Both the position numbers and the translations under genes were made by a program. DNA of 64,000 nt from Kalmusia sp. IMI 367209 (lineage: Eukaryota; Ascomycota; Dothideomycetes; Pleosporales; Didymosphaeriaceae): assembly GCA_027946365.1 (NCBI GenBank), contig JAPEUQ010000004.1:1-64000 (forward strand). Reading direction: 5' to 3'. Position 1 is the stretch's first letter, and every line of letters begins with the position of its first letter. This document shows, piece by piece, positions 44,972-56,544 of this stretch. The notes under the pieces were generated by a model that saw only the letters and a program-made list of their open reading frames with translations, did no database searches and had not been told where the DNA came from.

Positions 44972-46960
44972 CTAGAAGACGGCATGGTTGATGACGGGAA
45001 TGTACAGGGTCAGAAAGATAGTAACGACGCCAGCGATGTTGGCCCAGTACAAGAAGGGGTTGCTTCGGCTGTCCTCCCACCATGAGTAGAAGTCATTACA
45101 CCAGCGGCAGTTAGCACCACGCGGCTTTTTGGCGGAAGAAGGAGCAACGGTATTGTCCATTTCCCATGCTAGAAAAAGGGCGAACCATATCAGACAGACA
45201 AAAGTAGTTGCACGTGCTCTGAAAACGAGATCGCAGCGCTCCGAGTACGAATTGTTGCAGTTCTCGCCGCGATCTCCATTTCCGAAGCCATACACGATCA
45301 GTACGAACGAATTTCTGCAAAGAGCTCCCATCCAAATTATTGCGGGCAATTCCGACGAGGGGTGTCGCGACTTACGCAATGTTTCCAGCTAAGACGTGTA
45401 AGATGAAGCACTTGATATTATCGAAAAGATCATGCCCTTCAACAGCGTCGAGGATAGATGCAAAGTTGTCGTCTGTGAGAATAATATGCGATGCGTTTTT
45501 GGCGACAACACTACCTACCTGATACATCGCGATGCTAACGTCGGAACGCAACAACGATGAAGAATCGTTCACCACATCACCTGTCATCACATGGAAGCGG
45601 CCCCGACGGTGCAGCGCCTCGATCATACGTTCTTTCGTATGAGGTGTACAACGTGCAATAACGCGTGGAAGTACGGGTAAAGCATCTACTTCGTCACTCA
45701 GCTTTTCAAACTACACAGCCAACATGACCATTACGTTGGTTACGTCAGCAGCCAGGTGTTCATGACGATCGGAGATGATTCCAACCTGTTTCGCAATCGC
45801 AGTAGCTCAAGTTCAAGATTAGTATCTTGTCTCCACTAAAGTGGATGCTGTACTCACGTTCCAGGGTGGTCACCGGTCAGCATGTGCACAACAATACTTG
45901 CGCAAGCACGAGCCACGACGGTATCGGCAGACTCTAGACAGGCGGGGGGGTGTCGTAGAGGCCAATCAGTCCGCAGAAAGTCAGCTGCTATTCGATGTCG
46001 GGGCGCTTCACGTCACTGAAATAAGCGAGTTCTGGCCCAGTCCACTCTATGCTCGCCAAACAGAGCAAACGAAGTCCTTGATTGGCAAAATAGTCGACAC
46101 TATCCTTGATGGTCTTCTTGTCGGCATCTGCCATAGGTCGCGGATTTGCTTACTCATCTTGTATGGAGACGCACAGAGGTAGAACACGTTCGAGAGCGCC
46201 TTTAGTAAAGACCCAGCGCAAAGCAAACGTTTCGCCATCTTCACTACGTCGCCCATAGGGGATCGACATACACTTCGTGTCTGAACCGAACGGACACTCG
46301 AAAAGACAATGCTAAGCGCTTGTCTCGCTATCGTCGTTTCCGCCCACCAAGCCGTGACGATTCCAACCGAACCTCGACGTAGTCACTTGGATGGTGATTC
46401 CAGTCAGAATTCAAAATTGACACACTCGATCAATATAAAAAGCATTAGCTTGTATGTCCAAGGCTATGAAATGAAATTTATCTTGCATAGAGCTGCTGGC
46501 CTCAAATCCGCTGACACACTGTTTCACGTGATCAACGCAACGCCAGGAACAAGCTGGATGGTGGGTACGACAATTATTTGTCCATTGCGAATGACTCGAG
46601 CTGTCGGTGAGCTCAAGGCGCGAATGCTGCTCAATGTCTTTTCGGCGCTGAACTCCTGGGAAAAACAAACGACGACATTCATGAGAATGACAAAGGTGAT
46701 GATGCCACCCTCAACCCACAATTCGATCGCCAATGAAGCAATCATGGCCATAATGAGCACTATCTCAAGCACATTCGCTACCTCGTGGACCAAGATGCGA
46801 AAAGACTGCACGCCTAGGCCCTCATCGAGCTGATTCAGGCCCTACAAATTTTTGTGCTTCTTGATTTCGGCCTTGGAAAGTCCAGACTCTTAGCTAACGG
46901 CGAGCTTTTGAAGTACGTCTTCAAATGGCACCATATGCGCCAGGCATCTAGGTCGTATTG
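44972..46960 (-). pseudogene. ENA-type Na+/K+-exporting P-type ATPase pseudogene
   Basis: Scattered minus-strand pieces follow the order of a fungal ENA ATPase. N-terminus: HMVPFEDVLQKLAV, LDEGLGVQSFRILVHEVANV, WVEGGIITFVILMNVVV, FSQEFSAEKTLSSIRALSSP. N-domain: CPFGSDTKCMSIPYGRR and LCASPYKMSKQIRDLW. Then LTFCGLIGLYDTPP, VHMLTGDHPGT, TKERMIEALHRRGRFHVMTG, with DVVNDSSSL in place of the invariant DGVND hinge. C-terminus: LYGFG-like VYGFGNGDRG, ERCDLVFRARATTFVCLIWF and TLYIPVINHAVF. Multiple frameshifts and stops separate these. The segment that should hold the phosphorylated-Asp motif DKTGTLT is absent, between about 46,520 and 46,310. ENA pumps export Na+ at high pH or salt. It is divergent from the antiporter pseudogene. 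Confidence 0.85.
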
Positions 46961-48350
46961 TAGAGGCCCTTCGGTCTTTTCATTTCCCATGTCGGCCTTC
47001 AAATCAACGACTATCTCTGTCGATGTTCAAAGTGAACAGCAATGTCTTGAGGATCTGATTGCAGAAGGTTTAAAAAACAGTTGTTTCGGATACGATCATT
47101 CCCACATTATGAGGAATTTATACATCCCGCCTTTCTACAAAGGTGTGCAGGCGCGAGTGCAGGACCTTCGATACCGCAGCATGTCCCCCCGTCATACATT
47201 CTACTAGTTGTGAATTATGGGCCCGATATCGACAAGTGGTTCAGTAAGAGGTCGATCACTTAGAACCCTCGAGAAGCTAATGGAGGTGAGACTGCGCTTG
47301 TTCAAGTAATGTCGCCAGGCACCGGTCATCCAAGCAGCTGGGTATCGCGGACGTGCTTTTCTTCATACTTGGCGCTCTACTTTCTGGAGCGAAGAGGACG
47401 CACTTCGCCAAGTTTGAGGTGGCTCGGAACGGACGGCAAGAATCTTGAGCGATAATGCGTACCACTAGAGTTGGCTGTAGCGGCATAAAACCGACAAGCC
47501 TTGTAAAAGCCGATTTATAGGTCCAATCGTAGAGCGTTATTAGATATTCCGCGTCCTATCGTCTTCCCACGCTCAAATTGCGTTAATAGAGCTAAGGAGC
47601 GTACGAGTTATTGAGGCAAAATCAAGTATTTCAAAGCAACAGCATCCCTTGGACGAATTTCCAGAACCAGATGAGATATGCCCGTTAATTGACCATTTTT
47701 TACACGTCAAAGTCACCCTTGACTTTGTTTCACAGTATTCAGCAACAATCCATTCGTAGAAGCTTTGCAACGGTCTGCAAAGCACCAGATGTATCGCCTT
47801 GAGCCCGCCAAGTTCATCATGAAGGCATGCAGGTAAGATCGACGCGATGTACCCGTCTCACCTCATAAACGGCGGTTTCGTAATGCATGGGGAAGCTTCG
47901 GTCCCCATATTCGTACTGAAACGGTGAGGGTAGGCAGTATGGAACACAGTTAGGCCGTCTATCGGAGTTGACGACTCAAAGGATAAGCAGACACAATTCT
48001 TGGACATTGTTATGCGCCTTGATCTACTTAGCTCGACGCTTAGACTATGCTAATTTACTGGCGATTGAACGATATCAGGCGTGGCAGATCTAGCACTTCA
48101 CTTCTTCCTTCACTGCTCGTCTTTTCTTCAACTTGTTTTTGTGGTGTTCTTCGTTCACGAGGCGCCCGCGTATATTCTATCAGTTGAAAGCCGAACGAGT
48201 TAGACCTATTAGTTACGAATTCCCTTCTTATTGCTAGCTAGTACTGGGCGTTTGCTATCTTCCATTCTCGTTTCGAAGCTTTCATCAAAGCAGTATATCT
48301 ACTCTTTCATCTAACTTTCGAGCCTATTTTGTTGAACTTCTTTCATTACT
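46961..48350. other. intergenic between two dead sodium-efflux genes
   Basis: Upstream regions of the ATPase (-) and antiporter (+) pseudogenes. Short frames on both strands at 47,081-47,785 (for example QQHPLDEFPEPDEICPLIDH on the plus strand) are coding-like but unassigned. Confidence 0.4.
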
Positions 48351-50440
48351 ATGCCAAATTTAGACTCAAGTGAGCAAAACGTCGTCATCGTGGCGCTTAG
48401 TGCGTGGAAAGTCATGCTCAGTTGAGACATGTTGCTTACACGGGTACCTAGGCGTATTATGTGTCAGCTATGGCTTCATCTCTATCAAGATTAAGCAAGT
48501 TCGGTACTTAGGAGAAGTAAGTAAGTCGTTTAGAGTGGGCGTCCATTTTAGTCTTGGCTAACTTATGAAGTCTCGGCCGTGCTTGTTGGAATTAATCTTG
48601 GTCCTGTTGTGTCTGAGTTCCTTAATGTAGAGCGTTGGGGCTCTGCTGCAGAAGGACAATAAGAGACTATCACGATGGCATGCTTTCTATCGCCGCTAGG
48701 TCATCAATTGTCTTCCGTTGCCCGCAGGGCATGTGCCGTATCGTCATTGGTGTTCAGCTTGTCATTGCGAGTTTACAGCTCCCGGTCAAGTATCAGGCAG
48801 CTAATTGGAAGGAGATGGCAATTTGTCTTCTTCCAGTCGTGTTAAGATATCATGAGCTTGTTGTGTTTCTTTGGCTGCCTTGGGTAGACGATCATGTGGA
48901 TTATGACAAGTCTGTGTATCCTGATCACCATCCCAAATCTTTCGTTCCTAACAGCCCTAGCCATCGGCTTTTAGGTGACTCACACGTATCCTATTCTCTA
49001 TCAAGCTGTGGCTAAGGAGCCCTTTTCCGAAAATTCGTCCCTAGAGCTTTGCGAGAGCTTATTTCGTCTGAGGCTGGTGCTAACAGTGGCTTCGGGTTCC
49101 TATTTCTGTTGCTTGCTACGTATCTGATGCGGTATGCAGATCTCAGAAGTTCCGACTTCAACAAACAACAAAGGCGCTTCGGCTGCAACTGAGCACGCTG
49201 TTCGACTTCCCAAGCGTGAAGCAGATGCTGAACGCCTTAGTGATGGTATCCCTAAAGCAATAAAGCAGTGAATTGTTGAAGGCTAGCTATACATCATTAT
49301 TCTGTTTGTTATCATCAGCATCATCGTCAGCCATGGTAGAATGTATGCCATTAGATTTGCCTTACATCGTGAATAGATTGATTCGAAGAATTTCTCTCTG
49401 TGGTCAATGGCTATAGGAGTATATTTACCCAGCTATTCTCTCTCTCGTACTCTGATGTAAATGCTAATAGTATTAATAAGCTTTTACCATCAGTATCTGC
49501 GGTCTCTGTAGAATAGACGATTTTTTGGCCTGCTTCATCGCTAGTAATGTTGTCAATTGGGATAGGGTCTACTTAGAAGAAGCTGAGGAGCACCACGTTG
49601 AGGCCAATAGCTATTTTGACGTTATCCTTAACTTTGGTAGCTTCATGTACATTGAGACTAAACTCTCCTAGGGCCAATTCTAGACAACTAATGTCACAGG
49701 CATCTCTATGGACCAGTTGTTTATCCTCGGCTTTTTGATCAGAACTTTCCGACGCATCCCAGCCATCTTCATGACATACAAGCTATTGCCGCGCTGCGTT
49801 AAGGACTAGAAGGAGGCCTTCTTCATGGGCTAATTTGGCCCAACTGGTAAGCAGAATAGAGAATCTTTCAAGAAAGAGCCTACTAAGGACAAGCCGTCTA
49901 AGCATCGGCGCAGTCCTCTATGTCGAGCACGCACAGCACCTTTCCCAAGCCCAGCGAAGTTGAGACAGAGGAAGAAGATAACCTCACACATGCTATGGTT
50001 CCTGTCGTCTACTGGCTCGAATTCTTCTCCGTTGTTTTTCATGACTACCTGTTCCTACCCTTGACGCGTTCTACCACTATAAGGGTGTCGCACTGATTAT
50101 TGCAGGCAGAAGACCCTACTGAGGTGCGCTTACGCTCCGACTTCATTTCCTCCCACCGAACTCGCACACTAATCCTGAGTGCAACTCGGTCATCATTCAT
50201 AACAGGTTCTCATGGCCCGTGTCGGGCGTGACGCCGTAGCCTTAGCACACAGGTAATAGTCATGATACCTTCGGTATTCAGGCAGAGCTTAGAGCGGGCG
50301 GGGTTGTACCGGGGTACATAGAGAAGGCAAACGAGGAGGCGGTAGTTGGGAGGCACGGGATGCATGATGACGGCCTACGTCAATGAGAATGGCTGGTTCT
50401 GGGGAGCTTGTGGTGGTGAACTTGCTGTTAGTGCTGAAAT
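48351..50440 (+). pseudogene. Nha1-type plasma-membrane Na+/H+ antiporter pseudogene
   Basis: Plus-strand pieces appear in the order of a fungal Nha1/Sod2 antiporter: MPNLDSSEQNVVIVAL, YGFISIKIKQVRYLGE, LGPVVSEFLNVERWGSA, VIGVQLVIASLQLPVKYQ, RKFVPRALRELISSEAGANS (the conserved EAGAND region, Asp lost), ILFVIISIIVSHGR, DDFLACFIASNVVNWD, SYFDVILNFGSFMYIE, FRRIPAIFMTYKLLP, KEAFFMG-stop-FGP, then cytosolic-tail pieces (EDPTEVRLRSDF, NSVIIHNRFSWPVSG, AELRAGGVVPGYIEKANEEA). Stops at 49,669, 49,681, 49,807 and 49,831 fall on positions where the family has Trp or Gln, which is RIP-type change. Frameshifts occur as well. The native protein would export Na+/K+ in exchange for H+. Confidence 0.85.
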
Positions 50441-50928
50441 CATGCGTACACGTTCATTCGCTCGCTTCATGGTTTTGATCTTTGGCTGATCCGTATGAGT
50501 AGCATACATTCGTTTAGACATAGAAACCCCTTACAATACAACAAAGTTTCGTTCTGCGGTTGCGTCGAAAATGAAGGTGGCTGTTGAAAAAGTTTCCTGA
50601 TAAGCACGCCTACATTATGATTCTCGTATATGCACTATCTCGATTCATGATGCCTGTCTTCTGCTGATACTCTGCGACGTTCGGTGGAATGAGAGGCCAC
50701 AATGAGCAGAGTCTCACTGCGTGAGCACGAATATCAAAGGTCTATCTCATATAGCTATAGAAACTGTTCCAGGATAAATTAATAGTGAAATCTGAGGAGA
50801 GAAAAGATTCACGATACGAATCCCAAGATCATGCAACCATTAACGCCCTTCGGTCATATCGCCTACAAGAAGCCTCCCAGCTTTTGTCCGAGTTCTACGG
50901 TACATTTTCTTGAAGGTTCAAGTGGCCC
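50441..50928. other. intergenic, no gene recognised
   Basis: Between the antiporter pseudogene and the PARG 3' end; a plus frame at 50,831-51,424 is the antisense shadow of PARG. Confidence 0.5.
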
Positions 50929-51741
50929 TCACGGGTTCTCAAACACGTCCTTGAACACCTTCAAGTTGGCCTTGCCGGCAAGTCCAGCAGCGTACACAGC
51001 AAAGGTCACCACCTCGAACCACCCCTTGAATTCATCCATTTCAATAGCCCTCTTCATCTCTTCAGCCACAGCATTGGGTGGACACATGAAAGCGCCACAT
51101 CCCATTGCTCCAAGCACTAGCTTCGTGACACCATTAGTCGCCGCCATTCTAAGCGTCAACAAGATCCTTTCACGCAGGTCCTCAAGCTCGCTCTCGACGG
51201 CAAAACCCCTCCCATCAGTCGTCAGCTGTGGCGCGCAGGGCGCAGCGACCGTAAGGACAGACACCACGTATCTTTCCTCCACGGGTAAGTCGCCAAGATC
51301 ATTGTCAAGCGTGTCTTTGAATACCACGACGCTCGGCGAGAAGATCCCTGCACACGAGCCTGGGCCCTTGTTCGGCCACGGATACCATTCCGGTTTCAAG
51401 GTGGTGAACAGTGTTGACGAGTAACACAATGCTTCTTCCTGCGTCAAAGAGAGCGTGTAGCGCCAGCCTCCCCCGGGCACTTGGTCACTGGCTAGATTGA
51501 GGACGCCGATTGCGCCTTTGCTAGGGTTAAGGGTGCGAGCGAGGGCGAAGGAATCGCTGTTGTGGACCGTGATTGGGGCGAGTTTGAGAGATGGAAAGGA
51601 GGGATACTGCTGGGAGAGTGGAGGGAGTTGAGACGTAATTTTGGTGCTTTTGAGGGAGGCTCCCGGGGTGGTGCTGGTGATGGATGGAGAGCGTGATATT
51701 GTGTCTTCGCATTGTGCGCGACGGGTTGCGAGATCGAGCAT
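50929..51741 (-). CDS. microbial-type poly(ADP-ribose) glycohydrolase (TIGR02452-like)
   Basis: Single exon, 270 residues. A macrodomain-like protein with VLNLASDQVPGGGWRYTLSL followed by TQEEALCYSSTL. This is the PARG signature GGG-x7-QEE (GGG at 90-92, catalytic Glu pair 102-103), in the short bacterial/fungal form of the enzyme. Downstream are YVVSVLTVAAPCAPQL and LVLGAMGCGAFMCPPNAVAE, which is the second conserved block (GAxGCGAFxxPP). It hydrolyses ribose-ribose bonds in poly(ADP-ribose), acting in DNA-damage signalling, and may also act on other ADP-ribose adducts. Length and motifs indicate a functional enzyme. It stands alone between decayed genes. Confidence 0.92.
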   Translation of the reverse strand: MLDLATRRAQCEDTISRSPSITSTTPGASLKSTKITSQLPPLSQQYPSFPSLKLAPITVHNSDSFALARTLNPSKGAIGVLNLASDQVPGGGWRYTLSLTQEEALCYSSTLFTTLKPEWYPWPNKGPGSCAGIFSPSVVVFKDTLDNDLGDLPVEERYVVSVLTVAAPCAPQLTTDGRGFAVESELEDLRERILLTLRMAATNGVTKLVLGAMGCGAFMCPPNAVAEEMKRAIEMDEFKGWFEVVTFAVYAAGLAGKANLKVFKDVFENP

Positions 51742-54665
51742 GGCTTGTTTTGTTGGCGGTATGACAGTGATCGATTGATGGAGATGTTCGAATAGCTCTG
51801 AAATTACCTAGATTTTACGAAGAAAACATGGTCGTGTACAGCTACTGCTGCCTAGGGTGGGGTCGCACTCCCGCTTCACAAATTAGGACCAATGGCCTGA
51901 TCACCATACATTACCCGCGAGTGCTAGTGAGAGTCAGTAAGACCATTCCAAGGCATAATCCAGAGCTAGGCGCTATAGTTTTATAACGACAATGGGACAA
52001 TGCCGAGAAAACTGTGTGGCATTTTGTATGTGGTTCCGTGATGTGATGACGTAATGCGTCTTAGCTCGAATCGTCGCTAAGGGGCTTGGCAAGCATAGCT
52101 CCATCTATCTTTCTCCTCTCCGATCTCTCCATATACTCTCACGACCAATTTGTATTTTAGCATTTTCTTATCATGGTCCTCTCTTCAAAATACATGAGCT
52201 TGCAAACATGCCTGATTTGAGAATGGTTGCCTCCGCACGACCACCGATCGTCCGCACGTGATACAATGTCGCACTGTTGGGCCACTTCCCTGTCATGCAA
52301 CGAATTTTCAATCAAGCGGGGACGGTAGCACATAACTGCAGCGTCCGACTCAAAGGGATGGTGACTAGGAGCTTGCGGTGACGCATTAGTCGGCGCCACT
52401 CCCACTCGCTACCTGGGGTGCTGTGTTCTATCGCTCTTGTGCAAGCTATATAGCAACTTCGAATCAATTTGCTAACTTTATATTGCTGTACGATGTCACA
52501 TATTTGGACTTGGAAGTTGGGTGCTTCCCACTTCGGTTCAGACGATCAGACGACACGAGGCTAGATCATCAAGCACCCAGTGAGACATCGCACAGAGATT
52601 ATGGTGACGCATGAGCCCATAGTGATCATGGCATTTATTGTCTTTGGATGAGCTATGCGGCGTTGTGCATGCGTGTGGAGATTGCTATCTGCAAGAATGC
52701 GGCACGACACAACCTGCCATTGCCTACCATAATCCTTGCATGTGGCAGCATTGAACTTCGTGTTACTCCCACCATTACGGCAGAGCCTCTCCTGATACAC
52801 ATCTTTCATCAACGAAGTAGCTTTGAATATGACGGTCTTCTCATTAAGCCATACATGACCAGGTGCCACAATAGGTCCTGAGCGCTTTGCTTTTTGGATC
52901 TCAAGAAAAGCGACACCGAAGTTCACTACACCATATATGACACCAAGTGAAAACGAAGCTGTCACATGCATCAATTGTTTTAGCCTGTGCTGAATGCTTA
53001 CGAAGCATGACAGGAAATGGTGCTGGATCCTATTCGTATGGTATGCATGGTATCGTGGGACGAGAGTGACCGCGTAGTGTTGGGTTATGCAGCGTCTAAA
53101 TCACCTTGCACGAGGCTGTACAGAAACTACTTTTCATCGAAGCCGACTAGAGAGGGGCTGTGCCGCCGGTGTTGGACGGTTAATTTTCAGGGGCGGGCGT
53201 TTATATATAGCAGTAGCTTTGCCTCACGAAGCGAGCTTGGCAGCCTCCGACCTCGGACGAAACGTCCGCGGTTTTTACCCTTTCACTTTGCCCCGGAACT
53301 CACAAAGCTTCCGAGCATATCCACGCTTCGTCCCCATTCCTTTTTTCATTCCTATTCTATGATCCTAGTTTGGTTTGGAATGCAACCACATACTAAGCTG
53401 TAAAGATGATGGTGATGCTGCGCATGCCGATGGATCGCAGACACCCCAAAAAGATAGCAGTTCCACAACGTATTCCTCACCATTAAAAAGGAAGTAGAAG
53501 AGTGCTCTTTTGTTGGTGTTGCATCTCACATTTGAAGCTAATTCACTTCTGGTCCAGAAAAGGTAAATAGGCATCAGGCTACCCATCAATTTCCGCCCCA
53601 ATCACCGCTATTACCGAAGAACTTCGTCGGCTACGGTAGGCTTCAAATCTAGCCACCGATTCTATCGCAGTTTGCGTTGTTCGTCGGTTGTAGCAATGTT
53701 GATCCCCAAGTGCCTGCGGGTGCTACTTCGGTTTCCCTTCGTTCAAGTGGCAAACAACCTTTCACGAGACTACCACACAAAATCCTGTATAGCACCAAAA
53801 GAAGGCAACATGACAGCTGCACAGGAAACCTCTGCACTCACATCCTATAGACATAGCTTGACTGACATTCGCCAACGCTACACATGTTTTTTGCGTGTAT
53901 GGAAGGTGACACTGCTGCATTACCGGCGCACAGCTACCGCACGACGTACACAAGGTTATCAAACGGCCTGCGTAGTCCAGACCACATTTGAGATATTAAG
54001 TGAGCTACCGTTGTTCTCTCGGGCGACACGCCGCACAGCCTGCAATCTAGCCTCCAAAGGGAAGCTAAAAGGCGACGGTGATGAATTTGCAGGCTCATCA
54101 AACTCTCAAACTTGCGGCTTAATCTGCTATCTTGATCCACAGCAAGGGTTTAACCATTTGAAGGCAAATTTGGTCTTCGGCATTTTCTTGTAGAAGAGCA
54201 GAACCTCAATGCTCACGTAAATCAGGAACTATGAACTAAGGCGGTAGACACGCCCATCGCTTTCACCATTTGTTTGCCTTCCGCTCGAATGTGTTGTCAA
54301 CCGTCAGCACTATTAACGTCTGCAAACGACATAGCCGCTAACTTACACACGGACCTTATATGGGCTCCTTCACCCTTTTAGAGTCGTCCGATCTTCTAGA
54401 TAACCCCTGTATGCGGCTCAGCCTTGAAGGCTCGACACACTCTCAGATGGTCGGATTGGATGAGGAGGACCCACTTTGAATCCGCCTAGCAACAATTAAT
54501 CCCAAATAGGTAATCTATCATGGTTGGTATTGGGGGCCGCATTCGGGAGCTGCGCCGCGAGCGTGATATGGAGAGTTATCGCTCCGCTAGGATCTCTACC
54601 CTCATCCCCTCTTGTTCTCCTCGTCTTCTTGTTGCTGGAACCGCAGCCAAGACAAGCTTGTCAAG
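51742..54665. other. long region with no supported gene
   Basis: Nearly 3 kb. Candidate frames are 52,561-52,974 (-, 137 codons, start MMHVTASFSLGVIYGVVNFG), 53,017-53,403 (+) and 53,672-54,193 (+, 173 codons). The last overlaps two minus-strand frames in the same interval, and none has a domain, splice-supported extension or secretion signal I trust. A TATA-like GTTTATATATAGC at ~53,201 could be a promoter without an identified gene. Confidence 0.4.
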
Positions 54666-56544
54666 ATGGTTCAACAAGTTGATGAGTCCGGCCAACACAT
54701 GGAGGCTGTCAGTCCACTGGTGGATCCTCAGAGCCCACCCACAAGACATGTATCGCAAATGTCGGAGATGATTGAAAACACGCCCCCAATCCCTGTGGAA
54801 CACTCAGGGTATGCGTGAGTAAACATTTCATATTCGTCTTGCGCCTTGGTAGTGAACTTTCGAGCTCACGACGATGTCGATCATCATCTAACTAGAAGAT
54901 ATTATAGTGCAGGTCCACATCAAGACAAGAAATACCAACCCGACGCATACGCATACTTTTCGGCGCCGGAAGCTGTCGACCCATACCCCCCAAACTATCA
55001 GTATGGCGGACCCCCACCTGGATCTCCACCACCTCAATTCGAGTATGCGCAACCTAGCAACTACGGGGGTGAGAAGGGCAAGCAGGACACAGTTGCTAAT
55101 GAGGCTGCCGTGCCACCGCAATCTACGGAAGACCGCAAGATTCTCGGCATGCGACGACGACCATTCTTTATCATTTTATTCGTTGTAATAGCACTCATAC
55201 TTCTCGCTGTTGGTTTGGGTGCAGGACTTGGAGTTGGTTTGAAAAAGGACAAGAAATCGTGCGTGACAGTTTCGTGCATGCATTTGAACGTTGTACTAAC
55301 AAGCATGTTACAGCGACGAAGTCATTGCAGACCCCTTCTGTAGGGATCATCCCGATCTTTGTATTGGTGGGGCTCTTGACTCAAAGTTTTATTCCACAAA
55401 GGGTGCCTTCAATGGATCCGGTATTGCTCTGGCCGGCGAGTCCTGGAACAACAACGTCTACCGCCTATTCACGATATATTACCAACACCACACTGGAGAT
55501 CTACGATACATGCAGTACACCAAAGACAGGAAGTGGGTGGGGGGCTCAAGCTCTGAGACCATTGCCAACAATGCAAAGAATGGAACGGCCATTTCAGCTG
55601 TAGCCTATCAGCTGAATGGCACTTCATACGTAAGCTTCCTTGCGTCCACACTCATCCAAATAATACTCATCTGACCCTTACTTTAGAACCACATTTTCTA
55701 TGTTAACCAAGACAACAAAGTCGCTCAGCGCATCTTATCTAATGACACCAATATCTGGCAAGATGGGCCGGTCAACAAAATGAATCTTGATGTCTACGAT
55801 TCTCCTAGCGTTGGTTTACAAGCTTGCTACAAGGGAAACTTCTACGGCGACTCTGACTACAAGAAATTCCCTACGGCCGATGGGGAACAGAACACGGTGC
55901 CTTTCGATGATGCCATAGGCATTAACCTCTGGTTCGCAAGCGATGAATCCACGTTCCAACAATATGCGTGGTATACCTCACAGCAAGATACATGGGTGAA
56001 GCTCAGCCCATGGCTTGACAAGAATGTACATGCAGGTGTGGGTTGCTACTCGTGGGGCGCTGGCTCCAATACCTATACCATGATGGTTAACAGGCAGAAC
56101 GCGACTGAGATATGGTGGAAGGATGGGAATGACACAATGAAGTCCACCGAGCAGCACCCCATCAACGCTTGGACAAATTCCAGTGCCGCCATTCCCAACG
56201 TCGACCCGCACACCTCCCTCGGCTACACAAATTACTTGTACATGCAGATGGCGGATCATACAATCAAAGGCTTCAATGTTCAGTACGATGCACAAAACAC
56301 GTACATTCCGGACGATGACCAATTCACGATTGCGCCACTTGGTGTCAACGAGAAGGCCCTAAGCGGTACCCATCTGACAGCTACCGCAGTAGCAGTGACG
56401 GAGACAAAGAACAATGAGACATCCACTGTGTGGGACAGTCTGTATGTGTTTGTCCAGACTGAGGGAGACGACATTACAGCATATGCAAGACCTATCAAAG
56501 GTGGAGAATGGTCTAAAGCATTGTTGACGCTTTCAGACGACTGA
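54666..56544 (+). CDS. membrane-anchored fungal fucose-specific-lectin-like protein
   Basis: Four exons (54666-54814, 54896-55258, 55314-55629, 55687-56544; introns 81, 55 and 57 bp) give 561 residues. The start MVQQVDESGQH opens a cytoplasmic Pro/Tyr/Gln-rich segment (YQYGGPPPGSPPPQFEY). One membrane helix follows at about 139-164 (FFIILFVVIALILLAVGLGA) with basic residues on its N-side, giving a type II topology. The extracellular part, about 390 residues, has repeated blades of beta-propeller type (SGIALAGESWNNNVYRLFTI, ISAVAYQLNGTSY, INLWFASDESTFQQYAW, TYTMMVNRQNATEIWWKDG), as in the AAL/FleA fucose-specific lectin family. Many N-glycosylation sequons are present. It is probably displayed on the surface, where it would bind glycans; sugar specificity cannot be read. 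Confidence 0.85.

Noticed and set aside
53672..54193. 173-codon plus-strand ORF
   Set aside because: Two minus-strand frames of similar quality overlap it, and it has no domain, signal or splice support.
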